DNA from: Limosilactobacillus vaginalis DSM 5837 = ATCC 49540
GTDB taxonomy: Bacteria; Bacillota; Bacilli; Lactobacillales; Lactobacillaceae
Reading direction: 5' to 3'
DNA: 64,000 bases
Assembly: GCF_000159435.1 (NCBI RefSeq)
Contig: NZ_GG693415.1
Coordinates: 164,536 to 228,535 of the forward strand
A program made the translations under genes and the position numbers. A model generated the notes under the pieces. That model was not told the DNA's origin and searched no databases. It was given only the letters and a program-made list of their open reading frames with translations. This document shows positions 54,964 through 64,000 of this stretch, piece after piece. Position 1 is the first letter of the stretch, and each line of letters starts with the position of its first letter.

Positions 54964-55437
54964 CTATTCGTCCTCCCTTTTAAATAACTTTTGCCAGAAA
55001 TGTTTCTTTGGAGTCTCCTGTTTTGCTGACGGCTGAGATTCGACACTAGGATATCTTTTCTTGACATCAACTGGTGATTGATAAACAGCCGTTTTTGCAG
55101 CCACAACAACGGCTAACGATTCTGGATCAGTTCGAAATTCTGGATCGGTTTTTAATGTAAAGTTAGCATTAGCTGCAGTGGCGCTTTTAATGTAATCGCG
55201 TAATTCAGCATGAGGAAGGTTACCGTTAAGAAAAACTTGGTTACCAATCCCGCGCTGTAATTCTTTAGAGATAGCAAATGACCAGTTTCGTTCTTGAAGC
55301 TCAGCAACGCTAATTGTGAGGCAGACACGTTCACGAAAAGTGCCAAGATATTTTCGTTGTTCGTCTGGTTTGATCTTCGGCGGACCATATATTGCGTTAT
55401 CAATCCGTTGTTCCATTGCTGACTTATCTTCTGCCAT
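54964..55437 (-). CDS. YueI family protein (DUF1694)
   Basis: 157 residues. Contains YLGTFRERVCLTISVAEL and the YKPGPGG-independent DUF1694 core (VFLNGNLPHAELRDYIKSA), and a basic C-terminal tail (KKHFWQKLFKRE). Cytosolic, function unknown. GGGAGG precedes the ATG; co-transcribed with rarA. Confidence 0.82.
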   Translation of the reverse strand: MAEDKSAMEQRIDNAIYGPPKIKPDEQRKYLGTFRERVCLTISVAELQERNWSFAISKELQRGIGNQVFLNGNLPHAELRDYIKSATAANANFTLKTDPEFRTDPESLAVVVAAKTAVYQSPVDVKKRYPSVESQPSAKQETPKKHFWQKLFKREDE

Positions 55438-55578
55438 GGCTTAACCTCCCGTTGATAATATATTTAATTATTATACCAATAATGATTAGTCGGTGGTAGA
55501 AAAGAGCATTTGGTAAAAGATGCGAAGCTTGATTCCCGCGATTAGACTTTGTATTTTCAGAAATTACTAGTAATAGTT

Positions 55579-55613
55579 AGAGGCTGAGAAAAAACATTTT
55601 TTTCTCAGCCTCT
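55579..55613. terminator. intrinsic terminator
   Basis: AGAGGCTGAGAAAAA (55579-55593) and TTTTTCTCAGCCTCT (55599-55613) are perfect complements. Serves the minus-strand YczE-like gene. Confidence 0.9.
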
Positions 55614-55626
55614 CTAATCGCGGAAA

Positions 55627-56367
55627 TTAATTACCAATATCAAGAGCTTGGTGCTTTAGTTTAGGGAAAATCTTCTTATCGGCCCAACCAGTAATTGCTC
55701 CCTGGAAAGCAAGGGCAAATAAGGTTCCAAGACCGAAGTTGTAAATCCCGCCTTGCATAACGGCAGCAATGATTGCCATGATTGTCGGTGGAATGTATGA
55801 TAACCACATCGCAATTGTAGCGTTTCCCTTGCAGTAACGGAAACGGATGATTTGGAAGAGGTCATCAGCCGGGTGCAGAACTAAGTTAGCCCGTTGATAA
55901 ATTGAAATAGCTGTCCCAATAAAGGCAACTCCCAAGAAGTTAATGAATACGTAAAGAATAATCATTGGCAGGGTGGTTGCATCAGGCATAATTCGGTTGA
56001 AAATGTTTGAGAACCATTGGATAAACAGTGAGAATGGCAACATAAAGATAAAGTTACCGCCAATCCGCCACCAATCCCATTTGTGCATCAAAATAGCATT
56101 AAGGACGGAGGTTAACATTCCTAGTACCATGAATGCCCAGAAAAGGGTAGTCGGCTTGTTTCCGAGAACAGCAATCCCAAGGTTGTTTTCGGCAGCTGTC
56201 CAATATGCTGAACCAAGAAATTGGGGATGAATATGTGAACTAGTTACTAGTGTCAGAACGTTCCCCATTGAATTGATTACAATTGAGAAAGCAAAGAAAG
56301 CCCAGCTAGCGGCCAAAGAAATTGTCCGTTGCTGTACTTGTCCTTGTGTTGGAATATCATCGTTCAT
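55627..56367 (-). CDS. YczE/YyaS/YitT-like membrane protein
   Basis: 246 residues with five or six hydrophobic segments. The C-terminal YNFGLGTLFALAFQGAITGW resembles the conserved end of YczE-type membrane proteins. Function unknown; YczE relatives influence lipopeptide production in Bacillus, which need not apply here. I choose ATG 56367 behind AAAGGAG; the longer in-frame reading to 56460 has a noncoding-like, Cys-rich N-terminus. Divergent from yaaA with a long palindrome between. Confidence 0.72.
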   Translation of the reverse strand: MNDDIPTQGQVQQRTISLAASWAFFAFSIVINSMGNVLTLVTSSHIHPQFLGSAYWTAAENNLGIAVLGNKPTTLFWAFMVLGMLTSVLNAILMHKWDWWRIGGNFIFMLPFSLFIQWFSNIFNRIMPDATTLPMIILYVFINFLGVAFIGTAISIYQRANLVLHPADDLFQIIRFRYCKGNATIAMWLSYIPPTIMAIIAAVMQGGIYNFGLGTLFALAFQGAITGWADKKIFPKLKHQALDIGN

Positions 56368-56506
56368 AATTATGCTCCTTTGATCTGTGAACTTGCAATC
56401 GTGAAAACATTCACGCTTATTACGGAAAATAAATTTACAACCTTCTGAAAGGGTTGTCAATAGCGCAATTGTGACATATTAATCCGTTATAAATAAATTT
56501 ATTAAA

Positions 56507-56532
56507 TTATATGTTAACCGGTTAACATATAA
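56507..56532. promoter_or_regulatory. perfect 26-bp palindrome, probable operator
   Basis: Thirteen bases ending in TGTTAACC at 56519 are followed without a gap by their exact complement GGTTAACA and onward to 56532. It lies in the 233-bp gap between the divergent YczE-like gene and yaaA, 140 bp from one start codon and 68 bp from the other. Symmetry about CCGG suggests a LacI- or GntR-type dimer site. The remainder of the gap is very A/T-rich. Confidence 0.6.
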
Positions 56533-56600
56533 GTGATTTTAAAAACAAAAAATTGCAAATAAAAAATTTTTCGGTTATTTTGATTAGGAGGAGGTAGACA

Positions 56601-57359
56601 ATGAAAATTATTATTTCACCAGCACGAAAAATGAAGAGCGATCCCGATTCTTTACCGTATGATGCTCTCCCTCAATATTTGGAGCAGAGCCAAGAAATAC
56701 TGAAGTGGTTAAACACATTAACATTTAAACAATTGCACCAGCTATGGTGGAATTGTAGTGAGCGACTTGCGCAGACTAACTATAGACGCGTTAAAGGAAT
56801 GAACCTTACTGATAATCTCACGCCAGCAGTCTTGGCCTTCCAAGGACTTCAGTATCAGTACATTGGCGCTGGGGTAATGACTGAGCATCAATTAAGGTAT
56901 CTTCAGGAACATTTGCGAATTTTATCAGGGCTTTACGGAATCCTTAAACCATTTGATGGGATCTCTCAATATCGCTTGGGGATGGGTGATCGAGCAACGG
57001 TTAATCATACTAAAAATTTATATGAGTTTTGGGGTGACCGCTTGTATCAGGAGCTGTTTCGGGATAATCAATTAGTGATTAATCTCGCTTCAAATGAATA
57101 TTCAAAGGCAATTAAACCATTCTTGCGGCCACAGGATCGAATGATTACTTGTATCTTTGGCGAAGAAATTAACGGTAAGATTAAGCAAAAGGCGACCCTA
57201 GCAAAAATGGCTCGGGGGAATATGGTTCGTTTTTTAACAGAAATTAACGCAGCCAAATCAAGTGATTTAAAAGGCTTTTCCGTTGGTGGATATCAATTTC
57301 GAGCAGACCTTTCTACAACGGAAAAGTATTATTTTGAGCTTCAGAAACATAAGGGCTAG
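56601..57359 (+). CDS. yaaA: peroxide stress protein YaaA (DUF328)
   Basis: 252 residues. Family signature IIISPARKMK at the N-terminus, LSGLYGILKPFDGISQYRLGMG near residue 112-133, INLASNEYSKAI near 160, and the C-terminal FSVGGYQF. Family members limit damage from iron and peroxide by lowering free iron. AGGAGGAGG precedes the ATG. Confidence 0.93.
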   Translation: MKIIISPARKMKSDPDSLPYDALPQYLEQSQEILKWLNTLTFKQLHQLWWNCSERLAQTNYRRVKGMNLTDNLTPAVLAFQGLQYQYIGAGVMTEHQLRYLQEHLRILSGLYGILKPFDGISQYRLGMGDRATVNHTKNLYEFWGDRLYQELFRDNQLVINLASNEYSKAIKPFLRPQDRMITCIFGEEINGKIKQKATLAKMARGNMVRFLTEINAAKSSDLKGFSVGGYQFRADLSTTEKYYFELQKHKG

Positions 57360-57386
57360 GAAAATTTTATTTTTCCTGGTCTTTTT
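57357..57386 (+). terminator. probable terminator after yaaA
   Basis: AGGAAAA and TTTTTCCT form a short A/T-rich stem followed by TGGTCTTTTT. Confidence 0.5.
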
Positions 57387-57397
57387 AATTTAAACGA

Positions 57398-57426
57398 AAA
57401 AAGAGCCGGAAAATCCGACTCTTTTA
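57398..57426 (-). terminator. intrinsic terminator of rpsD
   Basis: AAAAGAGCCGG and CCGACTCTTTT pair with one wobble around a short A-rich loop, giving a T run on the minus strand. Confidence 0.85.
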
Positions 57427-57447
57427 ACAACGTAGCAACCTTAAAGA

Positions 57448-58053
57448 TTACTTGTTGTAGAATTCAACGATAAGTGATTCGTCGATATCAGCATCCATGT
57501 CTTCACGGGCAGGGATACGGTTTAACTTACCTTCAAGCTTGTCAGCATCGAAGTCAACGTATGATGGACGAGAAACAACTGCGTCAACAGCGTTCTTGAT
57601 TACATCAAGGTTCTTTGACTTATCACGAACAGCGATAACTTGACCAACGCTAACTTCGTATGAAGGAATGTCAACGCGCTTACCATCAACGGTAATGTGG
57701 CCATGGTTAACCAATTGACGAGCTTGACGACGAGTAGTAGCCAAACCAAGACGGTAAACCATGTTGTCAAGACGACGTTCAAGTAAGGCCATGAAGTTAG
57801 CACCGTGAGTACCTTCCTTGATCTTACCGGCACGTACGAAAAGATTTGAGAATTGACGTTCAGTCATTCCGTACATGAAACGAAGCTTTTGCTTTTCCCG
57901 AAGTTGAGTACCGTATTCAGAAAGCTTACCGTGACGATCACGACCATGATCACCAGGAGCGTAAGCCCGACGAGCTAATTCCTTACCAGTACCTGAAAGT
58001 GAAACACCTAAGCGGCGTGAAAGACGCCAGCTAGGACCTGTATAACGTGACAT
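57448..58053 (-). CDS. rpsD: 30S ribosomal protein S4
   Basis: 201 residues: [29 protein letters not shown] at the start, the S4 RNA-binding domain [38 protein letters not shown] at about 92-130. A primary 16S rRNA binder. GGAGG precedes the ATG at 58053; the longer frame to 58137 runs through the structured leader. Transcribed alone, as usual in Bacilli, with a leader of about 150 nt. Confidence 0.96.
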   Translation of the reverse strand: MSRYTGPSWRLSRRLGVSLSGTGKELARRAYAPGDHGRDRHGKLSEYGTQLREKQKLRFMYGMTERQFSNLFVRAGKIKEGTHGANFMALLERRLDNMVYRLGLATTRRQARQLVNHGHITVDGKRVDIPSYEVSVGQVIAVRDKSKNLDVIKNAVDAVVSRPSYVDFDADKLEGKLNRIPAREDMDADIDESLIVEFYNK

Positions 58054-58203
58054 AAATAAAATCCTCCAATATTTTTGTTGGAGTAAAATAATCCGATGTG
58101 AGATTGACATTCGTGCAGGCTGATCTGAATTGTTCACCCTTGCAGCTAGGTTACTAAAAACACCTTACGGCACCAGTCTGTTGACGAGCTTGCCCCTCAC
58201 TGC
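58054..58203 (-). promoter_or_regulatory. structured rpsD leader, probable S4 autoregulatory RNA
   Basis: The minus-strand 5' UTR of about 150 nt is GC-richer than neighbouring spacers, with short complementary blocks (e.g. CACCTTACGGCACC region). In Bacillus subtilis S4 represses rpsD through such a leader. I assign it from position and length; the fold was not computed. Confidence 0.5.
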
Positions 58204-58209
58204 TGCATT

Positions 58210-58237
58210 ATTTTACACAAAGAATAATATACAACAA
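58210..58237 (-). promoter_or_regulatory. rpsD promoter
   Basis: On the minus strand TTGTTG (58237-58232) and TAAAAT (58215-58210) are 16 nt apart; transcription should start near 58203. Confidence 0.5.
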
Positions 58238-58247
58238 TTATTCCTTA

Positions 58248-58706
58248 CTAGTCAATAGTTGCCATGAGCCGATTAGCAAATTCTTCCATTTCGTTAGCAA
58301 ATGATTGATTAAATCGCTTTAAGATTGGCGCGTCCAAATCAAGGACACCATAAAGTGAGCCGTTCTGTCTTAACATTGGGACAACAAGTTCTGACTTGGC
58401 AGCACTATCACAGGCAATGTATGAAGAAAACTTAGAAACATCGTCTACAATTTGTGTCTTTTTAGTTGAGGCGGCAACCCCGCATACTCCCTTGCCGAGC
58501 TCAATGTGCATGCAGGCAACCTTACCTTGAAATGGTCCAAGATCAAGCTGGTCATTTTTAGAGTTATAAAGATAAAAGCCAGCCCAATTTAGGTTATCTA
58601 TACTTTCATTAATTAATGCGCTTGCGTTTGCTAAGTTAGCGATTGCTGAATGTTCGTTGGTTAATAACGCGGAAAGTTGTTCATTTAACAGGGATAATTC
58701 TGTCAT
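58248..58706 (-). CDS. msrC: free methionine-(R)-sulfoxide reductase (GAF domain)
   Basis: 152 residues, single GAF domain. The fRMsr signature GPFQGKVACMHIELGKGVCGVAA carries two conserved Cys; a third is in SYIACDSAAKSELVVP. Reduces free methionine-R-sulfoxide. Full length. AGAAGGAAC precedes the ATG. Monocistronic, upstream of rpsD on the same strand. Confidence 0.9.
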   Translation of the reverse strand: MTELSLLNEQLSALLTNEHSAIANLANASALINESIDNLNWAGFYLYNSKNDQLDLGPFQGKVACMHIELGKGVCGVAASTKKTQIVDDVSKFSSYIACDSAAKSELVVPMLRQNGSLYGVLDLDAPILKRFNQSFANEMEEFANRLMATID

Positions 58707-58828
58707 AATCGTTCCTTCTTCCTTCTAATGTTAAATTGGTTCCAGTAATAGCAGACCATTATGGTATAATTTTCATAGAATTTTAGAGCCGATGGATATA
58801 ATTTGTCAATGATGGCTTAAAGATGTAG

Positions 58829-60532
58829 GTGGATAAATTGGTTTTTCAAATAATAATTGGGATTTTAATTGTTCTTGCAATTATCTTGGCGGCATTATAT
58901 TACTACCAAAAGCGGCTAATCCGTCAGTATGAGCAAATTGATGCACAAGTTAAGCAGTTACAGGAAATGAAAATTGAACAACATTTTGAAAAAGTTGAGC
59001 AATTGAAGGTAACTGGCGATTCCCAGGAACAATTAGAGAAACTTGAAAAGAACTATCAAGACGAGGTCGTTTCTCAAGAAAAGAAGCTAGCGGGCGAGTT
59101 AGAGACAATTAAGTCACTAATCCACACAAGCAAAGTTTTCTCTCTTGCTAAACGGTTAAGTGATTTAGAATTAGCGGTTCACCAGGTGAATGACCAGTGC
59201 TTGCAGATAAAATCTTCACTTCATCATATAAAAGAGCTGCACCAAGCTCATAAGCGGGCAATCGATCAAATTAAGCAACGTTATCGTCATTTCCATCACG
59301 TTCTTGATGAAAAGAGCTTTGAATATGGTGATAGTATCAAACTGCTTAATGATCAACTTGAAGATCTTGAACATGAATACGATAAGTTTTCCCAGTTGAG
59401 TCAGACGGGAGATTTTGATGCTGCCCAACAGATATTGACTGATTTAAAGCAGAATAATAAAAAATTGGCAGACTTGATTGAGCAAGTCCCTAAGCTTTAT
59501 AAACCATTGATTGCTGAATTTCCTACCCAGTTAAATGAATTAGCAAGTGGCTATGAGCAGCTCACTAAGCAAAATTATCGCTTTACAACGGATAACATTC
59601 CTGAAAAAGTTAATCAGCTTCGGCAGTTATGCCAAGAGGATCTCAAGCAGATTAATACCCTTCAGCTTGATGGGGTTGAGGATTCAATTAAGGACATTGC
59701 TGATCAGATTGATGATTTGTATGCAACAATGCAAAGTGAGATTGATGCTCGTCCACAAGTTGAACATCTGATGGGAGTTTTAGGAAAGTTTATTAACCAT
59801 GCTTCAACTCAAAATAATGAGTTAAGTAATGAACTTGAGCGGCTAAGCATTAATTACACATTGAATAACCACGAAATTGAAACCGCTCGTTCGTTAAATG
59901 AACAAATTATTAACATTGAAAAGGAATATAAGGACGACCAGGCCGCAATCAAAGACCATACTGCTATTTATAGTCAAGTCCTTGCACGGCAAAATAAGAA
60001 TGAGCGTTCCTTAACGGAGATTGAAAAGCAACAGGCAAAGATTAACGATGAGGTTGCCAAGCTACAAGGTGATCAGCAACGGGCTGAACAAATGCTGCAA
60101 AAGTATTCAACAAAGCTGAGGACGACACGGCGGCAAGTTGAGCAACTAAACTTGCCTGGATTACCAAAGGATTATTTAGATTACTTCTTTGGGGTTAGCG
60201 ATGAAATCAAGCGGTTGGCCGATGAACTACAAAAATATAAGGTTAATATGGATGAAGTTACTAAGCAGCTAATAATTGTTGAATCAGACTTAGAAACTCT
60301 TGACGAAAAGACAAATGATATTCGTGATAGCGTTGAGTTAACTGAGCGGCTTCAGCAATATGCTAATCGCTTTAGTGATGAATCAAAAGTCGCTGCTGCA
60401 GCGGCAAAGTCTCAAGAAGAGTTTAATAAGTTTAATTACACGACAAGCTTAGAAACAATCGCAACGGCTCTGGAAGAGGCTGAACCTGGTAGTTATAAGC
60501 GGATTGAAGATAGCTACTATAATGAAAAGTAG
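58829..60532 (+). CDS. ezrA: septation ring formation regulator EzrA
   Basis: 567 residues: one N-terminal membrane helix (about 4-25) with a short outside end, then an almost wholly coiled-coil cytoplasmic part of spectrin-like repeats, the EzrA architecture. Limits FtsZ ring assembly to mid-cell. The start is GTG 58829, or TTG 58838, five nt after AGGTGG. The order ezrA-iscS-thiI is usual in lactobacilli and supports the call. Confidence 0.92.
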   Translation: MDKLVFQIIIGILIVLAIILAALYYYQKRLIRQYEQIDAQVKQLQEMKIEQHFEKVEQLKVTGDSQEQLEKLEKNYQDEVVSQEKKLAGELETIKSLIHTSKVFSLAKRLSDLELAVHQVNDQCLQIKSSLHHIKELHQAHKRAIDQIKQRYRHFHHVLDEKSFEYGDSIKLLNDQLEDLEHEYDKFSQLSQTGDFDAAQQILTDLKQNNKKLADLIEQVPKLYKPLIAEFPTQLNELASGYEQLTKQNYRFTTDNIPEKVNQLRQLCQEDLKQINTLQLDGVEDSIKDIADQIDDLYATMQSEIDARPQVEHLMGVLGKFINHASTQNNELSNELERLSINYTLNNHEIETARSLNEQIINIEKEYKDDQAAIKDHTAIYSQVLARQNKNERSLTEIEKQQAKINDEVAKLQGDQQRAEQMLQKYSTKLRTTRRQVEQLNLPGLPKDYLDYFFGVSDEIKRLADELQKYKVNMDEVTKQLIIVESDLETLDEKTNDIRDSVELTERLQQYANRFSDESKVAAAAAKSQEEFNKFNYTTSLETIATALEEAEPGSYKRIEDSYYNEK

Positions 60533-60536
60533 CAAA

Positions 60537-60584
60537 AATTAAGAGGGTAAGAAAAAGCAGATGTTTTTTCTCACCCTCTTAATT
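60537..60584 (+). terminator. intrinsic terminator after ezrA
   Basis: AATTAAGAGGGTAAGAAAAA and TTTTTCTCACCCTCTTAATT pair with one mismatch. Confidence 0.9.
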
Positions 60585-60700
60585 ATTATCTGCTATAATA
60601 AAAAACTGGTTTATTGGCGTCGCAACCAAAACATCTATCCAATTTTTAGCGCATTAATAATATTTATAATCAAGCTTTGTTTGATGAAAGGAAAATAAGC

Positions 60701-61849
60701 ATGATCTATTTTGATAATAGTGCGACAACTCAGGTAGCACCTGAAGTTCTCCAGACCTATAATACGGTTAGTCAAAAAATTTGGGGTAACCCAAGCAGCC
60801 TTCACAATTTTGGTGAAGAAGCGTGGAACCTGCTGGAACAAGCACGACAACAAATTGCTAACTTATTTCACGTTAATCCAGGCGAAATCATCTTTACCAG
60901 TGGCGGCTCTGAAGGTGACAACTGGGTAGTTAAAGGAACTGCGATGGCAAAACAACGCTTTGGTAAGCACATCATTACGACCTCAGTTGAGCATGCCGCT
61001 GTTCGTAACCCAACTGAACAGTTAAAGGAACTGGGCTTTGATGTGACTTACCTTCCCGTTGATAAGGAAGGGCGGATTAATCCAGCAGATTTAAAAGCAG
61101 CTATTCGTCCAGACACGATCTTGGTTTCAATTATGGCAGTGAACAACGAGATTGGAACAATCCAACCAATTAAAGAAGTTGGTGAAATATTAAAGGATTA
61201 TCCGAATATTCATTTCCATGTTGATGCTGTTCAAGCAATTGGCAAGGGGATTGATGATGCTGTTTTTAGTGATCGGGTTGACTTCGCTACGTTCTCTGGG
61301 CACAAGTTCCATGCTCCTCGGGGAACCGGCTTTGTTTATGTTAAGGCTGGCCGAAAGTTAGCACCGCTAGTAGCTGGTGGTGGTCAGGAACGTGGATTGC
61401 GGAGTGGTACTGAGAATACTCCTGGTGACGTTGCAATGGCCCGGGCAATTCGGTTAGTTAAAGAGGGCGAGGCTGATGCTGTCAAGCGTGAACAAGCCAT
61501 TAAGGAACGAATTTATGATCACATTAAGCAGTTTGACCACGTTAAGATCTTTTCTGGACGTGATCAGGGATTTGCTCCACACATCCTTTGCTTTGCAATT
61601 GTTGGTGTTCGTGGTGAAACAATCGTTCATGCGTTTGAAGATCAAGGAATTTACATCTCTACGACTAGTGCTTGTTCATCAAAGAAGCATGCTGAAGCAG
61701 GAACCTTGGCCGCAATGAAAGTTCCAGAAAACGAAGCAACGAGTGCAGTCCGGATTAGTTTAGGCGATCAGAATACGCTGGAAGAAGCAGATCAGTTTAA
61801 TAAGACCTTTGATAAGCTCTATGCAGGATTTAAGAAAATTATTGAATAG
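60701..61849 (+). CDS. iscS: cysteine desulfurase (IscS/NifS family)
   Basis: 382 residues, PLP enzyme releasing sulfur from cysteine. The PLP Lys is K202 in FSGHKFHAPRGTGF; the persulfide Cys is C325 in TTSACSSKKHAEAG. ATG 60701 follows GAAAGGA. thiI follows after 15 nt, and the pair supply sulfur for 4-thiouridine in tRNA. Confidence 0.93.
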   Translation: MIYFDNSATTQVAPEVLQTYNTVSQKIWGNPSSLHNFGEEAWNLLEQARQQIANLFHVNPGEIIFTSGGSEGDNWVVKGTAMAKQRFGKHIITTSVEHAAVRNPTEQLKELGFDVTYLPVDKEGRINPADLKAAIRPDTILVSIMAVNNEIGTIQPIKEVGEILKDYPNIHFHVDAVQAIGKGIDDAVFSDRVDFATFSGHKFHAPRGTGFVYVKAGRKLAPLVAGGGQERGLRSGTENTPGDVAMARAIRLVKEGEADAVKREQAIKERIYDHIKQFDHVKIFSGRDQGFAPHILCFAIVGVRGETIVHAFEDQGIYISTTSACSSKKHAEAGTLAAMKVPENEATSAVRISLGDQNTLEEADQFNKTFDKLYAGFKKIIE

Positions 61850-61864
61850 GAGGGAGCGATACTA

Positions 61865-63085
61865 GTGGATTATACTGAGATTATGGTTCGGTATGGTGAA
61901 TTATCAACCAAGGGCCATAACAAGAAAAACTTCATTGACCGCCTTGGTACTAATGTCCGGAAGGCGCTTCATCGCTTTGAACAGGTTAAGGTTCATACCC
62001 AGCGTGATCGCCTTCACGTTGAATTAAACGGGGCAAATTACAACCAGGTCATGGAACGGTTGCAGGACGTCTTCGGAATTCAAAATTTTTCACCATCGAT
62101 CAGGGTTGAGAAGAGCTTTGAGGCAACTGCCAAGGCTGCTGAACAGATGATCCGTGAGCAGGTTAAGTCCCCAATTACATTTAAGATTAATACCCGCCGT
62201 TCTGATCATAAATTTCCAATTGATACGTTTGAAATGAATGATCAGCTGGGTGGCTACCTCTTGAAGAAGTTTCCAGATCTTTTGAAGGTTGACGTTCACC
62301 ATCCTGACTTAACGCTCCGGGTGGAAATTCGCTTGAACGGGATCTTCCTTTCAAGTGAAACTATTAAGGGTGCTGGTGGTCTTCCCGTTGGAACCGCTGG
62401 TAAAGGAATGATGATGCTTTCGGGTGGAATTGACTCGCCAGTTGCTGCCTATCTAGGAATGAAGCGAGGCGTTTCCATGGAAATGGTTCACTTCTTCAGT
62501 CCGCCATATACCAGTCCCCAAGCCCTTGCCAAGGCAAAGCAATTGACGGAAAAACTTGCTAGGTATAGCGGGAGTATTAAGTTCATCCAGGTGCCGTTCG
62601 CTGAGATCCAAGAAACCGTCAAGGAGAAGGTTCCTGAAGGCTACTTAATGACCGTACAGCGACGGATGATGTTACGATTAGCTGCTGCACTAACGATGAA
62701 ACGTCATGGCCTAGCAATCTTTAATGGTGAATCTTTAGGACAAGTGGCATCGCAAACGATGGAAAGTATGCTGGTAATTAATGACGTTACTAGTCTTCCG
62801 GTATTGCGGCCGGTTCTTTCTTATGATAAGACCGAAATTATTGATGTCGCGAAGAAGATTGACACTTATGATCTTTCGATTTTGCCATATGAAGATTGCT
62901 GTACTGTCTTTACACCGCCTTCGCCAAAGACTAAACCTGATCTTGAAAAGACACGAAAATACGAAGAACGTTTGGATATTGACGGCTTAATCAAACGGGC
63001 GTTAGACGGGATTGAAATTACTGAGATTCATTCTGGTGAAGATTTCTTAAACCAGAATGAGGACGTTTTTGCAGAACTTCTTTAA
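61865..63085 (+). CDS. thiI: tRNA 4-thiouridine synthase ThiI
   Basis: 406 residues: N-terminal ferredoxin-like and THUMP domain (about 1-165), then a PP-loop ATP pyrophosphatase domain with [20 protein letters not shown] near residue 180. No C-terminal rhodanese domain, as usual in Firmicutes. Adenylates U8 of tRNA and accepts sulfur from the partner IscS. GTG start after AGGAGGGA. Confidence 0.95.
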   Translation: MDYTEIMVRYGELSTKGHNKKNFIDRLGTNVRKALHRFEQVKVHTQRDRLHVELNGANYNQVMERLQDVFGIQNFSPSIRVEKSFEATAKAAEQMIREQVKSPITFKINTRRSDHKFPIDTFEMNDQLGGYLLKKFPDLLKVDVHHPDLTLRVEIRLNGIFLSSETIKGAGGLPVGTAGKGMMMLSGGIDSPVAAYLGMKRGVSMEMVHFFSPPYTSPQALAKAKQLTEKLARYSGSIKFIQVPFAEIQETVKEKVPEGYLMTVQRRMMLRLAAALTMKRHGLAIFNGESLGQVASQTMESMLVINDVTSLPVLRPVLSYDKTEIIDVAKKIDTYDLSILPYEDCCTVFTPPSPKTKPDLEKTRKYEERLDIDGLIKRALDGIEITEIHSGEDFLNQNEDVFAELL

Positions 63086-63093
63086 ACTTCTGC

Positions 63094-63372
63094 TTGACGA
63101 TGGTTTTTAAATTGGCTATCATTACAAGCAAATAGTAAATGCGTTGATCAAAAGAGTAGGTAACTATTTTCTTCACAGAAAGGGAATAATTAATGGAATA
63201 TTCCTAGAAAGTAGTTATTGAAAGTAGTTTGGTAGCACTCTAACTGAAGTAACAGTAGGTTGGAACGGTTCATTTTACCGTTATAAAATGAATGAGTGAG
63301 ACTATAATTAGATAGTCTAAAATAGGTGGTACCGCGGAACTCGTCCTATATGTTAGGGCGAGTTTTTTATTT
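63094..63372 (+). promoter_or_regulatory. valine T-box riboswitch with promoter
   Basis: Promoter TTGACG (63094) and TATCAT (63117), 17 nt apart. A 12-bp Stem I helix is closed by GTAACTATTTTC and GAAAGTAGTTAT. In the specifier loop GAA-A-GTA-G places the Val codon GTA at 63224-63226. T-box sequence AGGTGGTACCGCGG at 63324-63337. The terminator arms AACTCGTCCT (63338) and AGGGCGAGTT (63355-63364) are followed by T. Confidence 0.92.
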
Positions 63373-63418
63373 TCAGCGTAAAATACTTGCAAATTAACTA
63401 CTTAGAGGAGGACTCATA

Positions 63419-64000
63419 ATGAGTACTGAGAAAGAAATGTCCACTAAGTACGACCCAACAGCTGTTGAAGCTGGTCGTTATCAATGGTGGATTGATCAAG
63501 GTTTATTTAAGCCTAGTGGAGATAAAAAAGCACATCCATATTCAATTGTTATTCCGCCACCGAACGTTACCGGGAAGCTTCACTTAGGTCACGCCTGGGA
63601 TACAACGTTGCAGGATATGATTATTCGTCAAAAGCGGATGCAGGGATACGATGTCCTTTGGCTTCCAGGAATGGATCATGCTGGGATTGCTACCCAAGCA
63701 AAGGTTGAAGCACGGCTACGTAAACAAGGAATTTCACGTTACGATTTAGGTCGAGAAAAATTTGTTCAACAAGTTTGGGACTGGAAAGATGAATATGCTG
63801 ACATTATTCATAAGCAATGGGCCAAAATGGGGATTTCCGTTGATTATGATCGGGAACGATTCACCCTTGATAAGGGATTGAACAAGGCTGTTCGGAAGGT
63901 CTTTGTTGATCTTTACAATAAGGGATTGATTTACCGGGGAACTTACATTATTAACTGGGATCCGCAAGCACGGACCGCATTGTCAGATATTGAAGTAATC
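63419..64000 (+). CDS. valS: valyl-tRNA synthetase, N-terminal part (partial)
   Basis: The first 194 residues; the gene continues beyond the window. The class I HIGH motif appears as LHLGHAWD in [14 protein letters not shown], and the segment [13 protein letters not shown] is typical of ValRS. GAGGAGGA lies 7 nt before the ATG. Preceded by a T-box with a GTA specifier, in agreement with the identity. Confidence 0.96.
   Translation, partial: MSTEKEMSTKYDPTAVEAGRYQWWIDQGLFKPSGDKKAHPYSIVIPPPNVTGKLHLGHAWDTTLQDMIIRQKRMQGYDVLWLPGMDHAGIATQAKVEARLRKQGISRYDLGREKFVQQVWDWKDEYADIIHKQWAKMGISVDYDRERFTLDKGLNKAVRKVFVDLYNKGLIYRGTYIINWDPQARTALSDIEVI

Noticed and set aside
56368-56460. N-terminal extension of the YczE-like protein
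   Set aside because: The internal ATG at 56367 has AAAGGAG at ideal spacing, while the extension is polar, Cys-rich and lacks an RBS.

Overview
The window looks like a chromosomal segment of a heterofermentative lactobacillus, most likely Limosilactobacillus (L. reuteri/L. fermentum group). This is inferred from gene content and order: a split arginine deiminase pathway, a Ddl ligase of the vancomycin-resistant type, ezrA-iscS-thiI-valS synteny, the atp-DUF1146-murA-mbl-yidD-DUF2969-rodA block, moderate GC, and strong AAGGAGG ribosome binding sites. I did not run any database search. Almost all of it is ordinary core genome; the accessory or decaying part is about 48.5-52.4 kb.

Layout. 0-6.3 kb: the end of pgi, a small membrane protein, an atypical YcbB-type response regulator, arcB/argF-arcC, an EamA transporter with a small acidic protein, a membrane-anchored matrixin-like metalloprotease and an orphan gene. 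6.3-7.1 kb: two tRNA genes, each with its own promoter, both with C34 anticodons (Gln-CTG, Glu-CTC). 7.2-13.4 kb: a Ser/Gly-rich surface protein, a MarR regulator with a heterodimeric ABC exporter, and a serine hydrolase. 13.5-18.3 kb: arcA, argR and two APC amino acid antiporters; the arcA promoter carries a full cre match. 18.4-24.9 kb: gatD-murT, then tdk-prfA-prmC-sua5 and upp. 25-30.2 kb: ptsI, a YibE/YibF pair, and a uracil permease under a PyrR-type attenuator. 30.4-41.8 kb: the F1Fo ATP synthase operon, then cell-envelope genes. 41.9-44.8 kb: a methionine T-box and metNIQ. 44.9-48.5 kb: an MFS transporter, ddl, and an HTH/TPR regulator.

48.5-52.4 kb: a group IIC intron sits immediately behind the intrinsic terminator of the HTH/TPR gene. 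Its reverse transcriptase is broken by a 7-bp tandem duplication. Next to it are an aldo/keto reductase and an AraR-type repressor that is a pseudogene with at least two frame lesions and a nine-base homopolymer. 52.4-58.8 kb: usp, a 6S RNA candidate beside rarA, yueI, a YczE-like membrane protein, yaaA, rpsD with a leader, and a free-methionine sulfoxide reductase. 58.8-64 kb: ezrA, iscS, thiI and a valine T-box driving valS, which runs off the end.

How the genes work together: arginine is imported and exchanged by the antiporters, split by ArcA, ArcB and ArcC to make ATP, and regulated by ArgR and probably CcpA. Envelope assembly is well represented (murA, ddl, murT-gatD, mbl, rodA, yidD, ezrA). 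RNA-level control is unusually dense: two T-boxes, a PyrR attenuator, a probable S4 leader and 6S RNA. I found no CRISPR array, prophage or defence island, and no convincing wholly new system. The points most worth following up are the broken IIC intron, the decaying AraR gene, the receiver domain lacking its phospho-acceptor, the tandem operator at the MarR promoter, a perfect 26-bp palindrome at 56507-56532, and a duplication inside the methionine T-box.
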